Shown one piece after another: positions 43,971-51,969 of a DNA stretch of 64,000 bases. Below the pieces are notes generated by a model. That model saw nothing but the letters and a program-made list of their open reading frames with translations. It searched no databases and was not told where the DNA came from. Position 1 is the stretch's first letter, and each line of letters opens with the position of its first letter. This DNA is from Pseudomonadota bacterium. GTDB taxonomy: Bacteria > Pseudomonadota > Gammaproteobacteria > Burkholderiales > Burkholderiaceae_B. The DNA lies in NCBI GenBank assembly GCA_023389155.1, contig JAEWEV010000021.1:1-64000 (forward strand), given 5' to 3'. A program made the position numbers and the translations under genes.

Positions 43971-44117
43971 GGCTCTACCCCATAATCGGGGAATAGGGTA
44001 CTCACCAAACCTGATTCATTTGACCATTCCAACCGCATTGAGCCAGTACTCGCAAGCGGTCATTCTCAACATTTCTGAACCCATACGCCCGACGAGAGAG
44101 CATGTCCATTTTAGTAT
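43971..44117 (-). pseudogene. Remnant of an ISL3-family insertion sequence (transposase C-terminus and end)
   Basis: On the minus strand, 44002-44117 reads HTKMDMLSRRAYGFRNVEND then RLRVLAQCGWNGQMNQVW and stop; RRAYGFRN..N..LRV is the C-terminal hallmark of ISL3-type transposases. Just beyond the stop, 43971 onward begins GGCTCTACCCCATAATCGGGG, resembling an ISL3 terminal repeat (GGCTCTT..). Upstream the frame is closed by a stop and no further transposase is visible, so only the last few percent of the element remains. The short plus-strand frame 44102-44215 is probably incidental. Confidence 0.65.
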
Positions 44118-44421
44118 GGAAGCCCGGCTCTGCCCCACCCCGACTCTACTGCAAAGATCCAGCCTGTGCAGCAGCCCTGCTCAATAACATCCTTGCGGGC
44201 GAAGATCAATCTTAACTACTGATCGCACCGCATCAAATGATGCAAACCTTCGGGGATCTATCAGAAGTGGCTAAAGCAACAAATTTAAATCTGACACTGC
44301 TGCGAATTGGCGGCACGCCACCCTGTAGCACAACGAGAATTGAGTCTGATTTCGAGTACCATAGCGCAACTTCTGGCTGAAATTCATGTCATACAGTTAC
44401 ACCCGTGATATGGAGACTCAA
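44118..44421. other. Gene-free stretch after the IS remnant
   Basis: About 300 bp without a supported gene. GGCTCTGCCCCACC at 44126 resembles the ISL3-like end at 43971 in the same orientation, perhaps a second fragment. The remainder shows nothing recognisable. Confidence 0.4.
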
Positions 44422-44649
44422 ATGAAACGACGACTCGTATTGCTGATCCCAGCTATCTTTCTAGCTGCCTGCGCCCAAAGAACCGTAGGCCTACCCAATC
44501 CTGCATCGTTAAACTGTGAAGAACTGGGCGGGAAAATAATGATAAAAAACAGCCAAAAGGGTGAGGTTGGCATTTGCATACTTCCTCAGGGGACTGCGAT
44601 AGAGGAATGGGAACTCTATCGCCAAACACATCCCCAGCTGACACTGTAA
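44422..44649 (+). CDS. DUF333-domain lipoprotein, copy 1
   Basis: A 75-residue lipoprotein: signal MKRRLVLLIPAIFLAAC with lipobox LAAC (Cys17), then a DUF333 domain with NPASLNCEELGGK, GEVGICILPQGTAIEEWELYRQ. DUF333 proteins are small periplasmic or outer-membrane lipoproteins of unknown function (some annotated as haemolysin-like). About 50% identical by eye to the next gene, 40 bp downstream, so the pair is a tandem duplication. Confidence 0.88.
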   Translation: MKRRLVLLIPAIFLAACAQRTVGLPNPASLNCEELGGKIMIKNSQKGEVGICILPQGTAIEEWELYRQTHPQLTL

Positions 44650-44689
44650 AGTGCCTATAATGGACGAACTTTACACGATGAGGATTTAC

Positions 44690-44908
44690 ATGAAACTGCT
44701 ATCTGCACTTTGTTCTTCTGTGTTTGTCCTGACGGCCTGCGCCCAGCAGTCTGCGCAGATGCCCAACCCGGCCTCCGCATACTGCGTGGAAAAAGGCGGA
44801 AAGATTACCATCAAAAATACGGAGCAGGGCCAAATTGGCATATGCACGCTTCCCGATGGTAGCGAAGTCGAAGAATGGGAACTCTACCGTCGGGAAAATC
44901 AGCAGTAA
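44690..44908 (+). CDS. DUF333-domain lipoprotein, copy 2
   Basis: A 72-residue lipoprotein with signal MKLLSALCSSVFVLTAC (lipobox LTAC, Cys17) and DUF333 core NPASAYCVEKGGKITIKN, GQIGICTLPDGSEVEEWELYRR. The paired cysteines AYC..GIC, also kept in copy 1, may form a disulfide. GAGGA ribosome site 6 bp upstream of the ATG. Probably co-transcribed with copy 1. Confidence 0.9.
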   Translation: MKLLSALCSSVFVLTACAQQSAQMPNPASAYCVEKGGKITIKNTEQGQIGICTLPDGSEVEEWELYRRENQQ

Positions 44909-44958
44909 CAATACAACCCGGCCACTTAGCAAGTCGCGCCAATGGCAAGATAGGAAAA

Positions 44959-45831
44959 TCAAGGCTTCAATGTCTTGATCCACGTATCCAGCGCATCTGC
45001 CAGTGCCTCGGGCTGCTCTGGCACCAGCGCGTGACTTGCATCTGAAATCACAACTGTGCTGATTCGTGAGCCAAATTCTTCTTTCATTTCGTTCCGGGTT
45101 GATTCAGGTTTGAACGGATCGAGTTCGCCCTGCACTTCAAGCAAGGGAGTACTCCCGCCCGACCACCAATCAGACTGTTTGGTTGCTTTGCCCGCGGCAT
45201 TCTGGCTTTTGCTCACGTCCGCATACCCGCCTGTCAGCCACGAACTTGCATCATGACCTTTGGCGAAAAAGCCATATTCCAGGGCGGCCAGACGCTGCGC
45301 TTCTGGCACGCTTTGGTCCGTTGCATGACGTACTTTTTCTACCAGATCTGGCATCGCTTTCGGATAGCTTTTGGCGGCCGCAGCGATAATTACCACACCA
45401 CGTACCGCATCCGGATGATCGACAGCTGTCGTACGGGCAACCCAGTTTCCCAACGCATGCCCTGCGATGACCACCGGCTGTTTAGCGACCTGCTGGATGA
45501 CCTGATTGATATCATCGGCCAGGTCATGCAGGGTAATGCCTTCCATCTTGCCACTGCTTTTTCCGATGCCACGAGGCTCAGGGCGAATCACCTGATAGCC
45601 CTTTTTCAGGAGAAATGGCACGACCGGATCAAAATCCTCTGCCCCGCGCCCGCGCGAAGGAAGCAGGACGATTGGTGTTCCCGTTCCATTAACGAACACT
45701 TCCACTTTCGAGCCCTTCCCTGTGTCTATGACCTGGGTCTGGGTATCGGCGATTTTGCTTGCATTAGCGTTAACAATGCTCATTTGAATGCTGAGGCAGA
45801 TTCCTGCGACTAGCGGCAATAGCTTTCTCAT
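44959..45831 (-). CDS. Exported alpha/beta-hydrolase-fold protein lacking the serine nucleophile
   Basis: A 290-residue protein with a cleavable signal (LLPLVAGICLSIQMSIVNANA). The fold is clear: VLLPSRGRGAEDFDPV (oxyanion strand), VIRPEPRGIGKSSG, the elbow VVIAGHALGNWVAR and a late SDASHALVPEQPEAL with histidine. The elbow has alanine (Ala126) where GxSxG hydrolases have serine, so normal Ser hydrolase chemistry is not expected. GHAxGNxxAR recurs in some related proteins, so this may be a subfamily trait (from memory, unverified). The acidic residue in QGELDPF is retained. Confidence 0.85.
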   Translation of the reverse strand: MRKLLPLVAGICLSIQMSIVNANASKIADTQTQVIDTGKGSKVEVFVNGTGTPIVLLPSRGRGAEDFDPVVPFLLKKGYQVIRPEPRGIGKSSGKMEGITLHDLADDINQVIQQVAKQPVVIAGHALGNWVARTTAVDHPDAVRGVVIIAAAAKSYPKAMPDLVEKVRHATDQSVPEAQRLAALEYGFFAKGHDASSWLTGGYADVSKSQNAAGKATKQSDWWSGGSTPLLEVQGELDPFKPESTRNEMKEEFGSRISTVVISDASHALVPEQPEALADALDTWIKTLKP

Positions 45832-45952
45832 TTCGTCTCCGTCACTGTTGATATTCGAAGAGCAAATATTGAAGTATTACGCGCCAGGCCGCCAGATATT
45901 CAGGTTTATTTCAGTTATAGACTATGCGCATAGCATGTGTCAACTCGACTAT

Positions 45953-47470
45953 TCATATGTCATTGACAGGAATGATTGGCACGATTCCCTTGTGAATATA
46001 GTCGCCAGTGCTATCAATGGCAACAGTAACCGGAAAGTTGCGGACTTCGAATTCGTAGATGGCTTCCATACCCAAATCCTCAAAAGCAACAACGCGCGAC
46101 TGGGTGATTGTTCTGGAAATCAAATAGGCGGCGCCGCCGACTGCAGTCAGGTAGGCAGTCCCGGTTTTCCTGATCACGTCAATGGCTTGCGGGCTGCGTT
46201 CAGCCTTTCCGATAGATACGAGCAACCCGGCATTTTTGATAAAGTCTTCCAGATAGGCATCCATTCTATTGGATGTAGTCGGGCCTGCCGACCCCACAAC
46301 TTCATCACCCATCGCATCTACCGGTCCGACATAATAAATCGCGCGCCCTGAGAAATCGACAGGCAAAGGCTGATTATTATGAATCATATTGACGATGCGC
46401 TTATGCGCCGCATCCCGGCCTGTCAGCAACCGCCCCGACAGCAGCAGCATATCACCTGCTTTCCACTGACGTACGCTTTCCAGTGTCAGTGTATTCAGAT
46501 CGACTGCTTTCGCTGGGCCGCCCACACTGACCCTATCAGGGATTCCCTCCCACAGACTGTCATCATGGACGGGCATGGAAACCGGCCCGCTGCCGTCCAA
46601 TTCAAATGTCATATAGCGTGTCGCCGCACAATTGGGCACGATAGCAACAGGCAACATGGCGGCATGACAGGGAGCATGTCGCACTTTGATATCCAGAACC
46701 GTAGACGTTCCACCCAGACCCTGTGCCCCGATGTCCAATTCGTTATTGATTCGATCATAAAGCGACAGGCGCAGGCGTTCATAATCATCTGGCTGGGCTT
46801 TGCATCTGATTTCCTGAATATCGATAGGCTGATGCAGTGCCTCCTTTGCCATTTGCATTGCCTGTTCCGGGCTGCCGCCCAGACCAATGCCCAGTACCCC
46901 AGGCGGACACCAGCCAGCACCCAGTTTCGGCATCTGTTCAAGGATCCAGTCTTCAACCGATTCGTTCGGATTTAACATGGCAAACCTGGCCTTGACATCG
47001 CCCCCTCCCCCCTTTGCACTCACTGTCACGCGCAAGCGATCCCCTCGTGTCATTGTGATATGCAAAACGGCGGGCGCATTATTGCCAGTATTTCTGCGGG
47101 CGCCAAGAGGTTCTCCAACCACCGTCGCTCGCAGAGGATTGCCGGCAAAGGTGTAGGCTGCAATCACTGCACGGTCTGCGACTTCCTGTAATGACGGCAT
47201 TTCCTGAGCGTCGGAGGAAAACCGGATATCCATGCCGATTTCAAGAAAGATATGGGCAATACCGGTATCCTGGCAGATCGGACGTCTGGCCAACGCACTG
47301 AGCTTGCTGTTGATCAGGATTTGCTGAATGGCATTTCTCGCGTATGGGTTTTCTTCGGCGACATAGGCGTCCTTCAAGGCGCGAATATAGTCAGGCGGAT
47401 GATGATGACTGACATATTGCAGCGCATCGAAGATGCTTTTTTCCAGATCTTCCAGACGAATGATTCTCAT
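45953..47470 (-). CDS. Fumarate hydratase, class I
   Basis: A 505-residue class I ([4Fe-4S]) fumarase with alpha and beta regions fused: RRPICQDTGIAHIFLEIG carries a cluster cysteine, KGGGGDVKARFAMLNP and GIGLGGSPEQAM belong to the alpha part, GPVDAMGDEVVGSAGPTTSNRMDAYLEDF to the beta part. It hydrates fumarate to malate; related tartrate and mesaconate hydratases are possible. It is the last gene of a three-gene unit after a lyase and a Bug binding protein, 3 bp after the latter, so it probably consumes fumarate (or a similar acid) formed by the lyase. Confidence 0.92.
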   Translation of the reverse strand: MRIIRLEDLEKSIFDALQYVSHHHPPDYIRALKDAYVAEENPYARNAIQQILINSKLSALARRPICQDTGIAHIFLEIGMDIRFSSDAQEMPSLQEVADRAVIAAYTFAGNPLRATVVGEPLGARRNTGNNAPAVLHITMTRGDRLRVTVSAKGGGGDVKARFAMLNPNESVEDWILEQMPKLGAGWCPPGVLGIGLGGSPEQAMQMAKEALHQPIDIQEIRCKAQPDDYERLRLSLYDRINNELDIGAQGLGGTSTVLDIKVRHAPCHAAMLPVAIVPNCAATRYMTFELDGSGPVSMPVHDDSLWEGIPDRVSVGGPAKAVDLNTLTLESVRQWKAGDMLLLSGRLLTGRDAAHKRIVNMIHNNQPLPVDFSGRAIYYVGPVDAMGDEVVGSAGPTTSNRMDAYLEDFIKNAGLLVSIGKAERSPQAIDVIRKTGTAYLTAVGGAAYLISRTITQSRVVAFEDLGMEAIYEFEVRNFPVTVAIDSTGDYIHKGIVPIIPVNDI

Positions 47471-47473
47471 AGC

Positions 47474-48448
47474 TTATTGCGGTTCGATTCCTGCATCCTT
47501 GATAACACCAGCCCATTTGTCGATTTCCGACTCGGTAAATTTCTGGAATGCATCTGGTGCGTAATTTTCCTCAGGCAACAGGAATATTCCCTGCTGCGCC
47601 ATCTTGTCGGTAAATTCCTTATTCTGCATCACTTTCTTATAGGCCTGATACGTGGTGTCAATTACTTCGCGCGGTGTGCCTTTTGGCGCGTAAATACCAT
47701 ACCATGTGGATGCCTCCATGCCGTCGATGGTGTCAGAGATGGTTGGCACATTGGGGAACTGGTCCATCGTTTGTGATGACGTCAGGGCCAGCGCGCGTAT
47801 TTTATCTCCCTTGGTCTGCGGCAGCGCTGTATTGGTCTGGTCAAAAATCGCATCAAGCTGACCACCCATGACATCATTGAGCGCGGGACCAGCTCCCTTG
47901 TAAGAAACCTGCATAATCTTTATTTTTGCCTTGGCGGCAAACAACTCGGCTACCAGGTGTGAACTGGAACCGACGCCCGCGTTGCCAAAGTTGATCTGAC
48001 CAGGATTCGCTTTGGCAAAATCGATCAGTTCATTGACGGTTTTATATTTTGAACCAGAGCTAACCATCAAAACCAATGGTGTATCTGGAAAACGGAAAAC
48101 AGCATCAAAATCCTTGACCGGATCATATTTCATTTTTTTGTACAGTGACGGTGCCGCCGCCATATAACCGAAATGACCAACCAGGAAAGTATAGCCATCG
48201 GGCTTGGCATTGGAAGCTTTCGTCGCACCGATCTGGCCACCTGCTCCTCCAACGTTTTCAACGACGATCGGCTGCTTCAATTCCTTGGAAACTTCCGCGG
48301 CCACCATCCGGGCCATTCCGTCGGTCGGACCTCCGGCAGCAAAAGGAACGATCCAGGTCACCGGACGATCGGGATACGATTGAGCATGCGACAGCCCAGT
48401 AGCAAACAAGGCCGCCAGCGAGAAGATGGAGAGTGTGGTGATTTTCAT
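47474..48448 (-). CDS. Bug-family (TctC) periplasmic substrate-binding protein, lyase operon
   Basis: A 324-residue periplasmic binding protein with signal IFSLAALFATGLSHA followed by the Bug hallmark YPDRPVTWIVPFAAGGPTDGMARM, VVENVGGAGGQIGATKASNAKPDGYT. Such proteins bind carboxylates, amino acids or amides, usually for a tripartite tricarboxylate transporter, but TctA/TctB genes are absent here, as for most Bug proteins. It sits between lyase and fumarase genes and so probably binds the substrate of that pathway. Confidence 0.93.
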   Translation of the reverse strand: MKITTLSIFSLAALFATGLSHAQSYPDRPVTWIVPFAAGGPTDGMARMVAAEVSKELKQPIVVENVGGAGGQIGATKASNAKPDGYTFLVGHFGYMAAAPSLYKKMKYDPVKDFDAVFRFPDTPLVLMVSSGSKYKTVNELIDFAKANPGQINFGNAGVGSSSHLVAELFAAKAKIKIMQVSYKGAGPALNDVMGGQLDAIFDQTNTALPQTKGDKIRALALTSSQTMDQFPNVPTISDTIDGMEASTWYGIYAPKGTPREVIDTTYQAYKKVMQNKEFTDKMAQQGIFLLPEENYAPDAFQKFTESEIDKWAGVIKDAGIEPQ

Positions 48449-48468
48449 AAAGATTTCCTTGTGGATGT

Positions 48469-49830
48469 TCAGACTAGGGCCGAAGCATTCAGAGCTTTGA
48501 CGACCATTTCCTGCGACTTGCCCAGATAATTGGCTGGATCGATCAACGACTCAATCTGCTCCCGAGACAGGTGTTGCGTCACTGCCGGCATTTCCATAAG
48601 TGCTTCGGCCAGCGTCAGACTGCCACCGTGAACCTTGCGGCACGCATCGTAGACAACCTCATGAGCCTGGTGTTTTCCCAGATGAGGAGCGAGTCCCATC
48701 ATCACTGACTCGGCCACGATCAGACCTTTGGAAATTCCCAAATTTTTCTGCATTTGTGCTGCATCAACTTGCAACCCACCCAAGGCAAAACGTGCCTGAT
48801 TCAGTGCACTGGCAGTCAGCAGAAAACTTTCCGGGATGGCAATCCACTCGGCATGCCAGGGACCTGTGGCGCGTTCAAAATCCTGAATCATCGCGTCAAG
48901 CATCAGACCTGCATGCTGCCGTACGCCTTTGGCGCAGGCCAGAATGATTTCGCTTGAAATAGGATTTCTTTTCTGCGGCATGGTGCTGCTTGCGCCTCGT
49001 CCCTTGACAAAGGGCTCATAGACCTCAGCGTATTCGGTAGAGGCCATCAGCATAATGTCGAGCGCAATTTTTCCCAGTGAGCCCGTGACCAGTGCGAGGA
49101 AGTTCAACGCCTCTGCAAAATGATCTCTGGCAACATGCCAGGTCGTTACCGGAATTCCTAGCCCAAGCTCTTTTATCATCTCGGCCTGCACCTCCAGCCC
49201 CCTCTCACCCAGCGAAGCAAGAGTGCCGGCAGCGCCAGCCAGCTCGCCAACTTCAACGCGCGGTCTGAGTTCCCGCAGACGCTGCTCATGTCTGTCAAAC
49301 ATGCTGAGCCAGATCGCGCATTTATAGCCAAATGTGATAGGAAGCGCCTGTTGCAAATGTGTGCGACCCGCCATGGGGGTGTCTTTATAGGTCGCGGCCA
49401 GAGTTTGCAGTATTTTCCTGAGTTCACGGATATCCGTTTCCACCAGTGCAAGCGCCTCTCTGATTTGCATGGCATTGGCGGTATCCATAATGTCCTGTGT
49501 AGTCGCTCCCCAATGGATATACTTGCCGGCCTCCCCACACTGCTCTACAAGCTGGTTGACCAAGGGCAGAATGGGATATCCGACGTTTTCCGTATCGTGT
49601 TTGAGCCGTTCAAAATCCAGTTGCTCGAATTTGATCCGGCTTTCAATTTCCGCCGCAGCCGTTTCAGGAATAACATTCAACCGTGATTGCGCCTTGGCCA
49701 AGGCAATTTCAACTGCAATGTACTTGCGAATCAGGCTGGCATCTGAAAATACCTCGCGCATGGCTGGTGTGCCAAAGGTATCGCGAAACAGGAGGGAGTC
49801 AAAAACGGTGGATCCGGCTGAAAGGGTCAT
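48469..49830 (-). CDS. Fumarase/aspartase-superfamily lyase (adenylosuccinate lyase/CMLE-like)
   Basis: A 453-residue helical lyase. The superfamily signature SSTMPQKRNPISSE is complete at about residues 282-295, and HWGATTQDIMDTANAMQ and GRTHLQQALPITFG are the other two conserved regions. Closest in look to adenylosuccinate lyase-like proteins and 3-carboxymuconate cycloisomerase (PcaB), but a catabolic setting without pca or purine genes speaks against both. Superfamily members typically release fumarate from a succinyl adduct, matching the fumarase gene in the operon. First gene of the unit, under divergent GntR control. Confidence 0.9.
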   Translation of the reverse strand: MTLSAGSTVFDSLLFRDTFGTPAMREVFSDASLIRKYIAVEIALAKAQSRLNVIPETAAAEIESRIKFEQLDFERLKHDTENVGYPILPLVNQLVEQCGEAGKYIHWGATTQDIMDTANAMQIREALALVETDIRELRKILQTLAATYKDTPMAGRTHLQQALPITFGYKCAIWLSMFDRHEQRLRELRPRVEVGELAGAAGTLASLGERGLEVQAEMIKELGLGIPVTTWHVARDHFAEALNFLALVTGSLGKIALDIMLMASTEYAEVYEPFVKGRGASSTMPQKRNPISSEIILACAKGVRQHAGLMLDAMIQDFERATGPWHAEWIAIPESFLLTASALNQARFALGGLQVDAAQMQKNLGISKGLIVAESVMMGLAPHLGKHQAHEVVYDACRKVHGGSLTLAEALMEMPAVTQHLSREQIESLIDPANYLGKSQEMVVKALNASALV

Positions 49831-49846
49831 GAGTGATTTTCTCTAA

Positions 49847-49860
49847 TATGTACGAACATA
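49847..49860. promoter_or_regulatory. GntR operator-like site 1 (lyase side)
   Basis: TATGTACGAACATA, a palindrome with one mismatch pair, 17 bp upstream of the lyase ATG. Confidence 0.6.
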
Positions 49861-49874
49861 TAAATATAATATAT

Positions 49875-49888
49875 TATGTACGTACATA
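49875..49888. promoter_or_regulatory. GntR operator-like site 2
   Basis: Perfect 14-bp palindrome TATGTACGTACATA, 28 bp from site 1 centre to centre, in the divergent gap to the GntR gene. The GTAC-type symmetric motif fits GntR/HutC operators. Confidence 0.7.
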
Positions 49889-49940
49889 TTAAATATCGGT
49901 AATAACCCTTGTTCTGTGAATTGCCCGTATAATTTCGAGC

Positions 49941-50681
49941 ATGAAAAAAATGACCAAGTATCAGGAAATTGCGCTAAGCCTGAAAGAAGATATTGCATCC
50001 GGAAAGTACGCAATCGGCGCCCTGCTGCCCACTGAGTTCGAATTATCCGCAATTTATGAAGCCAGTCGCCAGACTGTCAGGTCTGCCATTGCCGAATTGG
50101 CCCGGCAGGGATTTGTCAGCCGTACTAAAAAACTGGGAACGCGAGTTGAGTCAACATCGCCACAAAACATGTATCTGCATAGGCTCAACTCCATCAATGA
50201 TCTGGTGCAGTTCAGCAATCAGAATAGAAAAGTCGTGCAGGCACTGAAAGAGATCGTCCTGGACAAGCAGCTTGCCCTGGAGCTGGGACTGGAACCGGGC
50301 ATTCACGCCTTGAAAATATCAACGGTGCGATATGGCAAGGCTGAAGAAAAATTGCCGATAGGCTGGACCGATATCTACGTCGTGTTAAATGGTCTGGATC
50401 TGGCGTTACTGGCTGACAGGATCAGGGCGCAACCTGATGTGCTCATCAGCTCGATACTGGAGTCAGAGTTTAATGTGACCCTCAAAGCCGTGCGTCAGGA
50501 AATTGATTCGATTATTGTGCCGGAAGCGCTGGAAACCGTGCTGCAAACGCCCTCTCCGGCCTCTGCATTAAAAGTCATCAGGCGATATATTGACCAGAAC
50601 GATGAAGTCGTCGAAATCAGCGTCACGCTGCACCCCAGCGGGCGATTTTCCCTGTTGCTTGATGCGAAACGAGAAATGTAG
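49941..50681 (+). CDS. GntR/HutC-family regulator of the lyase operon
   Basis: A 246-residue regulator: winged helix at about 5-75 (YQEIALSLKEDIASGKYAIGALLPTEFELSAIYEASRQTVRSAIAELARQGFVSR) and UTRA effector domain from about 90. Divergent from the lyase-Bug-fumarase unit with two symmetrical operators between them, so a substrate-responsive repressor is inferred. The ATG at 49941 or three codons later; no strong ribosome site. Confidence 0.88.
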   Translation: MKKMTKYQEIALSLKEDIASGKYAIGALLPTEFELSAIYEASRQTVRSAIAELARQGFVSRTKKLGTRVESTSPQNMYLHRLNSINDLVQFSNQNRKVVQALKEIVLDKQLALELGLEPGIHALKISTVRYGKAEEKLPIGWTDIYVVLNGLDLALLADRIRAQPDVLISSILESEFNVTLKAVRQEIDSIIVPEALETVLQTPSPASALKVIRRYIDQNDEVVEISVTLHPSGRFSLLLDAKREM

Positions 50682-50870
50682 CGGTCTTGTTCGGATTTAG
50701 GTAATAGAAACCCGGTCGCCTCCGTAGGTAACTTACGAACACGATTTGAGCAGGTTGATACGCTGCATAAGCATTCTCTCTTTCAACATCTTCTTGCGAC
50801 GAATCGATACAATGGATTGCCAACTTTCTCAGTCTTTCCATACCCTGAATCGACAACTGGCAGATCAACC

Positions 50871-51794
50871 ATGAATCTTACCCTGCGCCAAATGAAAGCC
50901 TTTGCTGCCCTGGCAACGATTCGCAATTTCACAAGAGCGGCGGAGCATTGCAGCATCACGCAGTCCGCATTTAGCGCATTAATAGGCAATCTGGAAAGCG
51001 GTCTGAACGTCAAGCTTTTCTCGCGAAATACGCGAAACGTGGAGCTTACTGCAGAAGGGGAAGTCTTTCTCAATATTGTCAATCATCTTATTCCACAGAC
51101 CGAGAATGCGTTATCAGAAATGCAGGATCATGTATCCCGCCGTAAAGGCCGGGTTGCCATTGCTGCTTTACCAACAATATTCTCCGCGTTGCTACCAGAG
51201 ATTATTGCGACCTTCCTGAACCGATACCCAGGTATCGAACTGATTGTTGAAGATGTGCCAAATACTGCCTGCGTCGAACTCGTTCGAACACGCAAGGTTG
51301 ATTTTGCCCTTTGCGCCTCCGTAGAAGCAGGTGCGGATTTGGTCATGGAAAAACTCGCATCCGATACTTTTTATTTTGTCTGCCAGAGAACACATCTTCT
51401 TGCACATAAAAAGCATCTCTCAGTGCAGGATATTCTGCCGCATCCTATTATCGTGTTTGAAAATGCCAGCAGCATACGGCAACATCTGGATGCCTCCGTG
51501 TACCCGGAACAATGGATAAGGGCAATACAAGTCAACAATCTGTCAACTGCTGCAGGACTGGTCGGGGCGGGCATTGGTCCGACTATTGTTCCGGTACTTG
51601 GGCTTTGCCAGTTCAATCTTAAAGTTCTGCGCGCGATTCCCGTTACGTTGCCTCTTAACGAACGTGATATCTGCCTATTGCGTCGCAAGGAGGCAACCGA
51701 ATCGATTGCAGCGCAGGAATTCATTGTTCTATTGCGCGATCGACTGACTCAAGAGGTAGCAATGTTGTCGATGCGGGATCCTGGCTCCAGATAA
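50871..51794 (+). CDS. LysR-family transcriptional regulator
   Basis: A 307-residue LysR protein: N-terminal helix-turn-helix LRQMKAFAALATIRNFTRAAEHCSITQSAFSALIGNLESGLNVKLFSRNTRNVELT and a periplasmic-binding-like effector domain (RVAIAALPTIFSALLPEIIATFLNRYPGIELIVED). The ATG at 50871 matches the family start; the longer in-frame start is disfavoured. It is in the same direction as the following Bug gene, and an inverted repeat of LysR-box type lies between them. Confidence 0.93.
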   Translation: MNLTLRQMKAFAALATIRNFTRAAEHCSITQSAFSALIGNLESGLNVKLFSRNTRNVELTAEGEVFLNIVNHLIPQTENALSEMQDHVSRRKGRVAIAALPTIFSALLPEIIATFLNRYPGIELIVEDVPNTACVELVRTRKVDFALCASVEAGADLVMEKLASDTFYFVCQRTHLLAHKKHLSVQDILPHPIIVFENASSIRQHLDASVYPEQWIRAIQVNNLSTAAGLVGAGIGPTIVPVLGLCQFNLKVLRAIPVTLPLNERDICLLRRKEATESIAAQEFIVLLRDRLTQEVAMLSMRDPGSR

Positions 51795-51851
51795 CAGGCC
51801 TTACTGCCTCTGCGAGCGATACTCGCGAGTTTCAATTTCACGATGCCTATC

Positions 51852-51876
51852 AATTAATCGTTTTTATCGATTAATT
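51852..51876. promoter_or_regulatory. LysR-box-like inverted repeat
   Basis: Perfect 9-bp arms AATTAATCG and CGATTAATT separated by 7 bp, containing the T-N11-A pattern ATCG-N7-CGAT of LysR operators, 93 bp before the Bug gene start. Confidence 0.65.
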
Positions 51877-51969
51877 TACAAAAACAATCCATATATTAGC
51901 TAACCCGATAACGGTAGACTGCTCCAAAGAATAACAACACGCCGTCTAAACCGAAAAGGAGACCTATTC

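Noticed and set aside
43580..44038. Minus-strand open frame of 152 codons with a TKTKVTKTKITKTK repeat
   Set aside because: It is antisense across tRNA-Arg, its repeat is just the translated 15-bp DNA repeat, and it runs into the IS end; not a gene.
44102..44215. 37-codon plus-strand frame in the IS remnant
   Set aside because: No ribosome site and it covers the antisense of transposase codons; probably chance.
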